Source: Acidobacteriaceae bacterium (GTDB lineage: Bacteria > Acidobacteriota > Terriglobia > Terriglobales > Acidobacteriaceae). Taken from it: a stretch of DNA of 5,708 bases. The position numbers and the translations under genes are program-made. Under the pieces are notes generated by a model. That model was given only the letters and a program-made list of their open reading frames with translations, did not search any database and had not been told where the DNA came from. Positions 1-5,708 of this stretch are shown piece by piece. The stretch covers positions 1 through 5,708 of the forward strand of contig JASHTU010000252.1 in assembly GCA_030040395.1 (NCBI GenBank), written 5' to 3'. Each line of letters starts with the position of its first letter. The first letter of the stretch is position 1.

Positions 1-1520
1 CCATATCGTTCAATGTTGGGTTTGCCGAAATCCTTCTGCGCCCAATCGGCCTTGATGGTGAGATAGGCGGCCTGATAGCGCTGATAATCCTCCTGGGAAA
101 GCGTCTGGTAAGTGAGCAGCGCGATGGGATTCCGGTCGCTCGCCCATTCGTGGCCGGTGGCTTTGCTGCGCAGGCCAACGATGGCGCCGGTGCGCGCATC
201 GATCTCCAGTGAGAAATGCTCCGCCTCGATCGGCTTTCCAGGCGCCCATGGAACTGCCTGCGGAGACAGGACCGGCCACGAAGGCGTGAGGCTCCCGATG
301 GCAAGCTCCGCCTCTTCGCGGAGCGCTTCCGGCAATGTTGCGATACCGTCCCGCAAGTCCTGCCGTTTCTCGATCCAACTGAACTCGACCACCTTGTAGT
401 TCTTCGTATCGAGCATGGGTAGGAGATCGGCGGGTTTGTAGTTATCGAAGTCGAGCCAGGTTTTGGTGTCCGTACCCCAGGTGTGCTCGGGCTCGAGCAG
501 CACATGGCGCAAAAGTTGAAGGTCGGTGGCGTCGCCCGTTGCAAAAGCGCCTCGTTCGATCCACGCATCGCGCAGGCGCGCGAGCTCGCGGTAACGCGCC
601 ACCTTCAAGGGATCGCTGGCCACGCCGTAAATCCAGGTGTCGCCAACCTCCTGAGTTACGACCGGGAGCTTGTCGCGATACGGGGCAAGTGCGTTGGCCA
701 TCTCAGAGAGATTGCCGGCGACAATTTCCGCGTTGGGGAAGCGCGCGGCCAGATCGGCATGGATATTCGCAATCTCTTCCGGCGTGTGCGGCCCACTGTT
801 GTCGCCGCGCACTTCGGTCACCAACGCCAGATCGGATCCGGGAACTCGCGCCACGCCCCCATACTCGTGGTGATACATCATGGGCAGAGTGGCGCCAGAA
901 GGATCCTTCCAGAGAAAGATAGGCGGCAGCTCGGCGGTCGTCGAGCCGCCGTTGACGCCGATTTCGAGGAGAGTGACCCCATGTTTGGCCAGCGGCGCCA
1001 CGATCCCCCGGGTGTGTCCGGGCACGTCGGTCATTTTGGCGCCCGTGGTCACCATGCCAAAACGCTGGTCGAGCGAGCGCGCCAGCGCCAGGCTGCCCTC
1101 GATCATCGAGGGGCTGAGCATTTCCGTTTGCCAGGTCAACGGCAGGGCGTGCCAGGCAATGTCGCCGCGGCGGATGGCCGCTTCCATCGTGGCGCGGTCG
1201 GCAGGCGACGCCTGTTCGAGATACTCATAGAGCAGCCAGGAGCCGGTGGTCCAGACGTAACGCCGCTTGCCCCCGGCATTCGCGGCGTGCGCAGTCTCGA
1301 TAGCTTGGGGGAAAAACTTTTCAAAGTATCGTTTGTGAACGACGTTATATTGGGTGTCGATGAATCCGGCGTCAAAGTGGCACTTGAACATGACCAGGAC
1401 GCGCTTGACGCTGGGGTCCGGCGCAGCATCTTCAGCGCGCAACGCAAACCGGCGCGTGGAGTGAAGCGCTATTGCGGCGGTTGCGGCTGCCGCGGTTTTC
1501 ACGAAATGACGGCGTTTCAT
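1..1520 (-). CDS. DUF5054 family protein, GH38-like exported glycosidase (partial, 3' end beyond window)
   Basis: The start is the ATG at 1520-1518. The frame stays open for 506 codons to the left window edge, so the C-terminus is missing; DUF5054 proteins are usually around 700 residues as I recall them. The N-terminus starts MKRRHFVK followed by an Ala-rich stretch, which resembles a twin-arginine (Tat) signal peptide, so export to the periplasm is likely. The mature protein begins near residue 30. The motif FKCHFDAGF (residues 45-53, H48 and D50) resembles the HxDxG metal-binding motif of GH38 alpha-mannosidases. TDVPGH (164-169, D165) sits where GH38 has its nucleophile motif DPFGH. A metal-dependent glycosidase is inferred from these motifs; the substrate is unknown. 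The start is supported by a purine-rich ribosome binding site (AGAGG) seven bases upstream. The gene is divergent from the DNA glycosylase at 1701. I am confident of the family and less so of the activity. Confidence 0.9.
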   Translation of the reverse strand, partial: MKRRHFVKTAAAATAAIALHSTRRFALRAEDAAPDPSVKRVLVMFKCHFDAGFIDTQYNVVHKRYFEKFFPQAIETAHAANAGGKRRYVWTTGSWLLYEYLEQASPADRATMEAAIRRGDIAWHALPLTWQTEMLSPSMIEGSLALARSLDQRFGMVTTGAKMTDVPGHTRGIVAPLAKHGVTLLEIGVNGGSTTAELPPIFLWKDPSGATLPMMYHHEYGGVARVPGSDLALVTEVRGDNSGPHTPEEIANIHADLAARFPNAEIVAGNLSEMANALAPYRDKLPVVTQEVGDTWIYGVASDPLKVARYRELARLRDAWIERGAFATGDATDLQLLRHVLLEPEHTWGTDTKTWLDFDNYKPADLLPMLDTKNYKVVEFSWIEKRQDLRDGIATLPEALREEAELAIGSLTPSWPVLSPQAVPWAPGKPIEAEHFSLEIDARTGAIVGLRSKATGHEWASDRNPIALLTYQTLSQEDYQRYQAAYLTIKADWAQKDFGKPNIERY

Positions 1521-1527
1521 GCATTGG

Positions 1528-1539
1528 CCTCTTTCCCCT
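1528..1539 (-). promoter_or_regulatory. Ribosome binding site of the DUF5054 gene
   Basis: Read on the minus strand this is AGGGGAAAGAGG, with AGAGG ending seven bases before the ATG at 1520. It fixes that ATG as the start. A second ATG four bases upstream (1524-1522) is out of frame. Confidence 0.65.
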
Positions 1540-1553
1540 GCGAATTCGCCCGA

Positions 1554-1559
1554 AGTGTA
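1554..1559 (-). promoter_or_regulatory. Possible -10 box of the DUF5054 gene
   Basis: The minus-strand hexamer TACACT fits the TAnnnT pattern and lies 33 bases upstream of the start codon, which would give a leader of about 25-30 bases containing the ribosome binding site. I could not find a good -35 element at 16-18 bases spacing, so this is a weak prediction. Confidence 0.25.
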
Positions 1560-1592
1560 CCATCCCGCGGCCCTCCGCGCGGGCAACCGCAA

Positions 1593-1607
1593 GACCTTGA
1601 ACAGGTC
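1593..1607. repeat. Short inverted repeat in the divergent intergenic region (possible operator)
   Basis: GACCT and AGGTC form a perfect 5-base dyad around a 5-base centre. It lies between the divergent DUF5054 and DNA glycosylase genes, upstream of the -10-like boxes on both sides. A second GC-rich dyad, CCCGCG (1564-1569) with CGCGGG (1578-1583), lies beside it. Such sites could bind a regulator, but no regulator gene is nearby and short dyads occur by chance in GC-rich DNA. Confidence 0.2.
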
Positions 1608-1687
1608 AAATCGCATCGCCGCCATCTCGACTCGCGCGCCTGTTTTTTCCCCGCGTATTTTTCCGTCGGGAGCAAACCCGGTTGCGA

Positions 1688-1693
1688 TAGACT
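1688..1693 (+). promoter_or_regulatory. -10-like box placed for a leaderless DNA glycosylase transcript
   Basis: TAGACT matches TAnnnT and ends seven bases before the ATG at 1701, so transcription would start at or next to the start codon. No Shine-Dalgarno sequence lies between it and the ATG (the spacer is cctgcct), which fits leaderless translation. No clear -35 element is visible. Confidence 0.35.
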
Positions 1694-1700
1694 CCTGCCT

Positions 1701-2396
1701 ATGATCCACGACGGCCGCAGGCGGAAACTTCCTTTCGATCCTGCCGAGGCGCTCACGCACCTGCGCGCTCGCGATGCAAAACTCGCCGCGCTCATCGACC
1801 GCGTCGGCCCCTTCGGGCTCAAACTCGATGCTTCACCTTCGCCTTTCGAATCGCTGCTCGAATCGATTCTTTACCAGCAGTTGCACGGCAAGGCGGCGGC
1901 GACCATCCATGGCCGCGTGCGCGAAATCTACGCCGGCGACCCCACGCCGCGGGCGCTGATCGATACGCCCGAGGAGGTCCTGCGGACGGCTGGGGTTTCG
2001 AGAAACAAAATACGGGCGCTGAAAGACCTGGCGGCGCGCACCCTCGACGGCACGGTGCCCGCGCACACGGCGATTTCCAAAATGTCAGACGCGGACATCG
2101 TGGAACGGCTGACGGAGGTGCGGGGCATTGGGTCCTGGACGGTGGAAATGCTGCTCATTTTCCGGCTGGGCAGACCCGACGTGCTGCCGGCCACGGACTA
2201 CGGGGTGCGCAAGGGCTACGCGCTTACCTTTCAGCGCCTGCCCAAGTCGCGGCCCATCGAGGCCAGTGACCTGCCCAAGCCGGACGTGGTTTTCAAGCGG
2301 GGCGTGCGCTGGGCGCCTTACCGCTCCGTGGCCAGCTGGTATTTGTGGCGGGCTTGCGACCTGGCCAGAAACGCGCCGTCCGCGGGTCGGGCCTAA
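1701..2396 (+). CDS. DNA-3-methyladenine glycosylase II (AlkA/Mag-type, HhH-GPD superfamily)
   Basis: This 231-residue cytoplasmic protein should excise alkylated bases such as 3-methyladenine from DNA, starting base excision repair. It has the family landmarks in order: the helical segment ESILYQQLHGKAA (54-66); the helix-hairpin-helix VRGIGSWTVEMLLIF (140-154), which binds the DNA backbone; and LPATDYGVRKG (162-172), where D166 aligns with the catalytic Asp238 of E. coli AlkA. No C-terminal four-cysteine iron-sulfur motif of the EndoIII type is present. At 231 residues it resembles the short Mag forms that lack the N-terminal domain of E. coli AlkA. The reading frame is open back to 483, but that part is antisense to the DUF5054 gene and unlike any glycosylase, so ATG 1701, where homology begins, is the start. 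It has no Shine-Dalgarno sequence and may be leaderless. It is divergent from DUF5054 and 106 bases upstream of GH57. Confidence 0.93.
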   Translation: MIHDGRRRKLPFDPAEALTHLRARDAKLAALIDRVGPFGLKLDASPSPFESLLESILYQQLHGKAAATIHGRVREIYAGDPTPRALIDTPEEVLRTAGVSRNKIRALKDLAARTLDGTVPAHTAISKMSDADIVERLTEVRGIGSWTVEMLLIFRLGRPDVLPATDYGVRKGYALTFQRLPKSRPIEASDLPKPDVVFKRGVRWAPYRSVASWYLWRACDLARNAPSAGRA

Positions 2397-2445
2397 ACGC
2401 CCGTCATTCCGTGTTCCGCGAGCGGCCAAAGCGCATCACACACTC

Positions 2446-2451
2446 TAGAAT
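2446..2451 (+). promoter_or_regulatory. -10-like box upstream of the GH57 gene
   Basis: TAGAAT fits the -10 consensus well. Transcription would start near 2458, giving a leader of about 45 bases with a Shine-Dalgarno sequence. The expected -35 position (around 2423-2428, CGGCCA) does not match TTGACA. The box suggests that the GH57 gene is transcribed separately from the DNA glycosylase gene. Confidence 0.35.
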
Positions 2452-2492
2452 AATGGCAGCGGCCGGTCGGACAAGTCGCTGCCGGCTGGCAC

Positions 2493-2498
2493 GAGGAG
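2493..2498 (+). promoter_or_regulatory. Shine-Dalgarno sequence of the GH57 gene
   Basis: GAGGAG lies four bases before ATG 2503. The spacing is a little short but the match is strong, and it selects this ATG over the out-of-frame ATG at 2453. Confidence 0.7.
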
Positions 2499-2502
2499 TG
2501 CA

Positions 2503-4986
2503 ATGCCTCCAACCAAGCGTTTTGTATGCATTCATGGCCACTTTTATCAGCCGCCTCGCGAAAATCCATGGCTCGAATCGGTTGAAATTCAGGATAGCGC
2601 GGCGCCATTTCACGATTGGAACGAGCGCGTCTGCGCGGAGTGCTACGCTCCCAACGGCGCGTCGCGCATCGTGAACAACAAGCGGCAAATCATCCGCATT
2701 GTGAACAACTACGCGCGCATCAACTTTGACTTCGGCCCCACCCTGATGAGCTGGCTCAAGGAAAACGCGCCGCGCACCTACCACATGGTCCGGGACGGCG
2801 AGCGACGCAGCAGGCGGCGGTTCGGCGGACACAGCTCAGCGATGGCGCAGGTTTACAACCACATGATCATGCCGCTGGCCAACCGGCGTGACCGCATCAC
2901 CCAGATCCGCTGGGGCATCGCTGATTACAGGCAACATTTCAGCGTGGCGCCCGAAGGCATGTGGCTGGCCGAGACCGCGGCGGATAACCTAACCCTGGAG
3001 CTTCTGGCCCAGGAAGGCGTCGCCTTTACGGTGCTGGCGCCGCACCAGGCCAAGCGGATCCGCCCGCTCCACGAGGAGGACGCGGAATGGATTGACACGC
3101 CTGATCTTTCAGTGGACACCACGCGGCCTTACCTGATGCGGTTTCCTTCCGGAGCATCGATCACGATCTTTTTTTACAACGGGCCCAATTCGCGCGCCAT
3201 CGCCTTTGAAGGCTTGCTGAACTCGGGCGAGAATCTTGCCGCGCGCCTCAAGTCCGGGTTCAAGGACGAAACCAAGCCGCAACTGTCGAGTGTGGCTACC
3301 GATGGAGAATCGTACGGCCACCACCACAAGTACGGCGAAATGGCGCTGGCCTGGGCGCTGCGCCTCCTGGAGCAGGACAAGACGGTCCGGCTGGCCAATT
3401 TCGGGAGTTATCTGGAGCAGTTCCCGCCGGAATACGAGTGCGAAATCGTGGAGAACACCTCGTGGAGCTGCGTGCACGGGGTGGAGCGCTGGCGCTCCAA
3501 TTGCGGATGCAACGGCGGCAAGCCGGGATGGAAACAGGCTTGGCGCACGCCCCTGCGCGAGGCGCTCGACGAATTGCGCGAGGCCCTGATTCCGCTCACG
3601 GAACAGGCGGGCAGCGCGCTGTTCAACGACGTTTGGGCCGCGCGCGACGCCTATATCCAGGTGATTCTCGACCGCGGGCCGGAATCCGTGGACCGTTTCT
3701 TCGCCGGCCACGCCAAGCACCCCTTAAGCGAGCTGGAACGCTTGCGGGCGCTGGACTTGATGGAACTGCAGCGTCACGCGCAGCTTATGTACACGAGCTG
3801 CGGCTGGTTTTTCGACGACATCTCGGGCATCGAAACGGTGCAGGTGATCGCATACGCTGCGCGGGTGCTGCAGCTGGCGAAGGAGCTCTTCGGGGAGCAG
3901 GCAGAGGCGCTCGAGCCCGCGTTTCTTACCCACATGGCCCAGGCGCGGTCCAATGTGCCCGCGGCCGGTGACGGCGCACAGATTTACGCCCGTTGCGTGA
4001 CCGCCAAGGAGCTACGCCTGGAACAAGTTGCGGCCCACTACGCCATCAGTTCCATGTTCTCTTCGTTCCCCGAAGAAACCGACCTCTACTGCTTCCATGT
4101 GCGCCGCATTTCCTACGACATCTATTCGTCGGGCGGCGGACGCCTGGCCGTGGGACGGGCGCATATTGCCAGCACCATCACCGGCCGGCAGGGGGCCTTT
4201 TCGTTTGCGGTTCTGCATTTCGGCGACCAGAATATTACCGCCGCCGTAAAGGCCTATGCGGACGCCGACGCGATCGAATTCGAAGCCTTCGCGCGGCAAG
4301 CCGGCGAAGAGGTGCAGCGCGCCGATTTTCCCGAAGTGATCCGGCAACTCGACCAATATTACGGCCGTAGCGACTACTCTCTGACCTCACTGTTCACCGA
4401 CGAGCAGCGGCGCATCATCCAGATTATCCTTAACTCTACGCTCTGGGACATCGAGAACTCCCTCACCACGATTTACCAGGAACATGCCAGCCTGCTGCAT
4501 TATCTTTCCCAAACCGGGCTTCCCAAACCGCCCGCGCTCACCCTGGCCGCGGGTTTCGCCATCAATGCCGGACTACGCCGCGCGCTCGAGAACGATCCCA
4601 TCGATGTGGCGAAATTGCAGTTATTATTGTCCCTGGGCAAGGCCGACCAGGTGTCTTTGGATACAGCCACCCTTGGCTATATCGCCGACCAGCGCATGAA
4701 ACGCGCCATGGTGGAGCTGGTGATGTCCTCAGGCTCCCTGGAGTTACTCGACCGCGCGCTGACGCTGGCGCGCACGCTCATCGAGTTGCCCCTCGAGACC
4801 AATCTCTGGCAGGCGCAGAATATCTGGTACGAGATTCTACATATCCCGGTCTTTGAGCTCGCCGCCCTCGCTCCCGAGGACCGTCTGCGCTGGGAGCGGG
4901 ATTTCGACGAACTCGGCGCCTGCCTCTCCATCGATGTCCAAGCCATAAGCGCGCAGGAAGGCGTGAGGGCAACGGCGGCCGATTGA
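2503..4986 (+). CDS. Glycoside hydrolase family 57 protein with DUF3536 C-terminal region
   Basis: This is an 827-residue protein without a signal peptide or membrane segment, so probably cytoplasmic. It belongs to the GH57 branch annotated as alpha-amylase/alpha-mannosidase-like (COG1449) with a DUF3536 C-terminus. GH57 enzymes are retaining enzymes acting on alpha-glucans by hydrolysis, transglycosylation or branching. Visible GH57 motifs are HGHFYQPP (11-18), corresponding to region 1 (HxHxxQP); EGMWLAE (151-157), where E157 fits the region 3 nucleophile; and VATDGESYGHH (264-274), where D267 fits the region 4 acid/base. A cysteine-bearing stretch, WSCVHGVERWRSNCGC (321-336), appears conserved in this branch from memory. 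The C-terminal portion, from about residue 490 to 780, is mostly helical and corresponds to DUF3536, of unknown function. Both catalytic residues are present, so the enzyme is probably active. Glycogen or malto-oligosaccharide metabolism is inferred; no glg or treS gene is in the window to support it. Confidence 0.94.
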   Translation: MPPTKRFVCIHGHFYQPPRENPWLESVEIQDSAAPFHDWNERVCAECYAPNGASRIVNNKRQIIRIVNNYARINFDFGPTLMSWLKENAPRTYHMVRDGERRSRRRFGGHSSAMAQVYNHMIMPLANRRDRITQIRWGIADYRQHFSVAPEGMWLAETAADNLTLELLAQEGVAFTVLAPHQAKRIRPLHEEDAEWIDTPDLSVDTTRPYLMRFPSGASITIFFYNGPNSRAIAFEGLLNSGENLAARLKSGFKDETKPQLSSVATDGESYGHHHKYGEMALAWALRLLEQDKTVRLANFGSYLEQFPPEYECEIVENTSWSCVHGVERWRSNCGCNGGKPGWKQAWRTPLREALDELREALIPLTEQAGSALFNDVWAARDAYIQVILDRGPESVDRFFAGHAKHPLSELERLRALDLMELQRHAQLMYTSCGWFFDDISGIETVQVIAYAARVLQLAKELFGEQAEALEPAFLTHMAQARSNVPAAGDGAQIYARCVTAKELRLEQVAAHYAISSMFSSFPEETDLYCFHVRRISYDIYSSGGGRLAVGRAHIASTITGRQGAFSFAVLHFGDQNITAAVKAYADADAIEFEAFARQAGEEVQRADFPEVIRQLDQYYGRSDYSLTSLFTDEQRRIIQIILNSTLWDIENSLTTIYQEHASLLHYLSQTGLPKPPALTLAAGFAINAGLRRALENDPIDVAKLQLLLSLGKADQVSLDTATLGYIADQRMKRAMVELVMSSGSLELLDRALTLARTLIELPLETNLWQAQNIWYEILHIPVFELAALAPEDRLRWERDFDELGACLSIDVQAISAQEGVRATAAD

Positions 4987-5152
4987 CAACCGCCGCGAGC
5001 AAGAATCCGCCCCGGCCAGGAGACGCCAGGACGTTTCAGCACGCCGGAAACAGATCTCTTCCTTGACCGCACTCGAGCACTTCTCCTTCACATGTAGCCC
5101 TTGCAACTTCAATCGAAGGTGGCGATTCTTTGAGGAAATCGCCCCTTGAGTT
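4987..5152. other. Intergenic region after the GH57 gene
   Basis: I find no convincing gene here. Minus-strand frames are open across it (for example starting at 5238 and running into the GH57 gene), but they read antisense to GH57 and show no family signature. The region contains a short direct repeat (GCCAGGA at 5015-5021 and 5025-5031) and the hairpin at 5116-5147. No T-rich terminator follows the GH57 stop codon. Confidence 0.5.
5116..5147. terminator. Bulged hairpin downstream of GH57 (possible terminator or processing structure)
   Basis: AAGG-T-GGCGATT (5116-5127) pairs with AATCGCC-CCTT (5137-5147). This gives 11 base pairs with one bulged T (5120) and a 9-base loop (5128-5136). It lies 130 bases after the GH57 stop. 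No run of T follows on either strand, so an intrinsic terminator of the standard type is not supported; a Rho-associated 3' structure or the edge of a decayed repeat is equally possible. Confidence 0.35.
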
Positions 5153-5176
5153 CCCGGCTTCGGTATCATCGGCGGC

Positions 5177-5429
5177 ATGCTGGAGATGTCGAACTCGCGC
5201 TTGTATCCTTTTTGTGGCTCACTCACAACCGCGCTCAAAACAGGCTCGCCACAAAGTGAAGCTAGAACAGGCGAGAACTTCTACGACGCGCTCTATCGCG
5301 ATCCCGGAGCGGTAAAGAACTTTCTCCAAGCCATGACGAGCATTCGCATGGGCGCGCGAAGCGGGGTTCCGCAAGAACTATGTGGAACCATTGGTAGGGC
5401 CGGTTGGCATGGTCGTCGCAACCAAATAG
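5177..5429 (+). pseudogene. Remnant of a SAM-dependent O-methyltransferase (plant-type, Methyltransf_2 family) with internal deletion and frameshift
   Basis: An intact frame runs from ATG 5177 to the stop at 5489-5491 (104 codons), but only its first part looks like protein. MLEMSNSRLYPF through NFYDALYRDP and FLQAMTSIRMGAR (residues 1-61) resemble the helical segment that follows the dimerisation domain in bacterial acetylserotonin-type O-methyltransferases. From 5349 the family signal moves to the +1 frame: WAREAGFRKNYVEPLVGP, then MVVATK and a stop at 5427-5429, which matches the extreme C-terminus of the same family (pattern W-REAGF, then VGP--MVV). The central Rossmann/SAM-binding domain, around 150 residues or more, is absent. 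The N-terminal winged-helix dimerisation domain is also missing; weak similarity (PGFGIIGG) extends back to about 5153, behind a stop at 5147. No Shine-Dalgarno sequence precedes 5177. It cannot be an active methyltransferase. Family assignment is from memory of conserved motifs. Confidence 0.72.
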
Positions 5430-5491
5430 ATTTGAGCATATTTGCAGACGGCCTACCGTACTGGTGGACTTTCGCACTTAAAGGCGTTTAG

Positions 5492-5708
5492 GGCGTTTGC
5501 CACATCTCCGGATGAGCGCGCATGTAGGCCTCTAGAGCCTGTTATTAACTTTGGGGCAGGCAGCGACGGGAGCCAATTTTTTCGAGTTCCAGGAGCGAGG
5601 AGGGACGCATACCGGGTGTCTGCTAGCGACGAGCGACAACGAAATCGGGAAAATTGGCCCCGTCCCGAAGGGTTGCGGCGCAAATCCGGGGTCCCCAGCG
5701 ACAGCTTT
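5492..5708. other. Non-coding right end of the window
   Basis: No convincing gene is present. Apart from the inverted repeat, it contains AGCGAC four times (5562, 5625, 5632, 5697), a near-palindrome around TCTAGA (5531-5536) and a GGGG-T-CCCC dyad (5688-5696). A minus-strand frame from 5683 to 5453 is open for 76 codons, but it runs across the inverted repeat and shows no family signature. Confidence 0.45.
5566..5663. repeat. Inverted-repeat element (REPIN or MITE-like)
   Basis: The left arm (5566-5589, ACGGGAGCCAATTTT then TTCGAGTTC) is the imperfect reverse complement of the right arm (5641-5663, GAAATCGGG then AAAATTGGCCCCGT). Twenty of 23 positions match, with one extra A in the left arm; two of the three mismatches would be G-U pairs in RNA. 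A 51-base spacer separates the arms. No transposase or coding sequence is inside. Paired inverted arms of this size with a short spacer are typical of REP doublets or small non-autonomous elements moved in trans, but copy number cannot be judged from one window. The flank up to 5708 (GGGGTCCCCAGCGAC and beyond) may be part of a larger repeat. Confidence 0.55.

Noticed and set aside
483..1700. N-terminal extension of the DNA glycosylase from ATG 483
   Set aside because: The stretch is antisense to the well-supported DUF5054 gene, is rich in Arg, Gly and His as expected of a shadow frame, and lacks family similarity. Glycosylase homology starts at M1701.
2388..2403. Hairpin CGGGC/GCCCG at the end of the DNA glycosylase gene as a terminator
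   Set aside because: It has only five base pairs, includes the stop codon in its loop, and no T tract follows.
3109..3720. 203-codon minus-strand frame inside the GH57 gene
   Set aside because: It lies entirely opposite a conserved catalytic region of GH57, has shadow-frame composition, and no domain is recognisable.
3438..3971. 177-codon plus-strand frame inside the GH57 gene
   Set aside because: It is an alternative frame of the same GC-rich coding sequence, rich in Arg, Ala and Gly, with no recognisable motif.
4983..4988. TTGACA at the GH57 stop codon as a -35 element
   Set aside because: No -10-like hexamer occurs at 16-18 bases spacing, and no intact gene follows for it to drive.
4837..5238. 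133-codon minus-strand frame across the GH57 3' end and intergenic region
   Set aside because: It overlaps the GH57 C-terminus and the methyltransferase remnant antisense, and has no recognisable domain.
5453..5683. 76-codon minus-strand frame over the inverted repeat
   Set aside because: It runs across both repeat arms, and its residues show no family pattern; repeat DNA left open by chance explains it better.
4987..5708. CRISPR array, tRNA or small defence gene in the right-hand non-coding part
   Set aside because: There are no regularly spaced repeats, no tRNA-like cloverleaf and no recognisable small protein; the region is explained by gene decay and an inverted repeat.

Overview
This is a GC-rich bacterial chromosomal window with sparse, mostly monocistronic genes. 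The gene content (a Tat-exported DUF5054/GH38-like glycosidase, a short AlkA-type DNA glycosylase, a GH57-DUF3536 protein and a remnant of a plant-type O-methyltransferase) suggests a soil-type Acidobacteriota genome, possibly a Solibacter/Bryobacter-like lineage. That placement is inferred from remembered family distributions and no marker gene here proves it.

Layout. Positions 1-1520 (minus strand) hold the first 506 codons of a DUF5054 protein, whose C-terminus runs off the left edge. Positions 1521-1700 are a divergent intergenic region with a good ribosome binding site for the minus gene and a -10-like hexamer for the plus gene. Positions 1701-2396 (plus) encode a 231-residue DNA-3-methyladenine glycosylase. 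After a 106-base gap carrying a -10-like box and a Shine-Dalgarno sequence, positions 2503-4986 (plus) encode an 827-residue cytoplasmic GH57 family protein with a DUF3536 C-terminal region. Positions 4987-5708 hold no convincing intact gene. They contain a bulged hairpin (5116-5147), a doubly truncated and frameshifted SAM-dependent O-methyltransferase remnant (about 5153-5429) and an inverted-repeat element (5566-5663) that resembles a REPIN or small non-autonomous mobile element.

How the genes relate. The two carbohydrate-active proteins probably act in different compartments: the DUF5054 enzyme is exported and the GH57 protein is cytoplasmic, possibly acting on an internal alpha-glucan. 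The DNA glycosylase between them is an independent housekeeping repair function. I see no multi-gene operon, defence system, CRISPR array, tRNA or rRNA. The most interesting part is the decayed right end, where gene erosion lies beside a repeat element. I found no convincing novel multi-component system.
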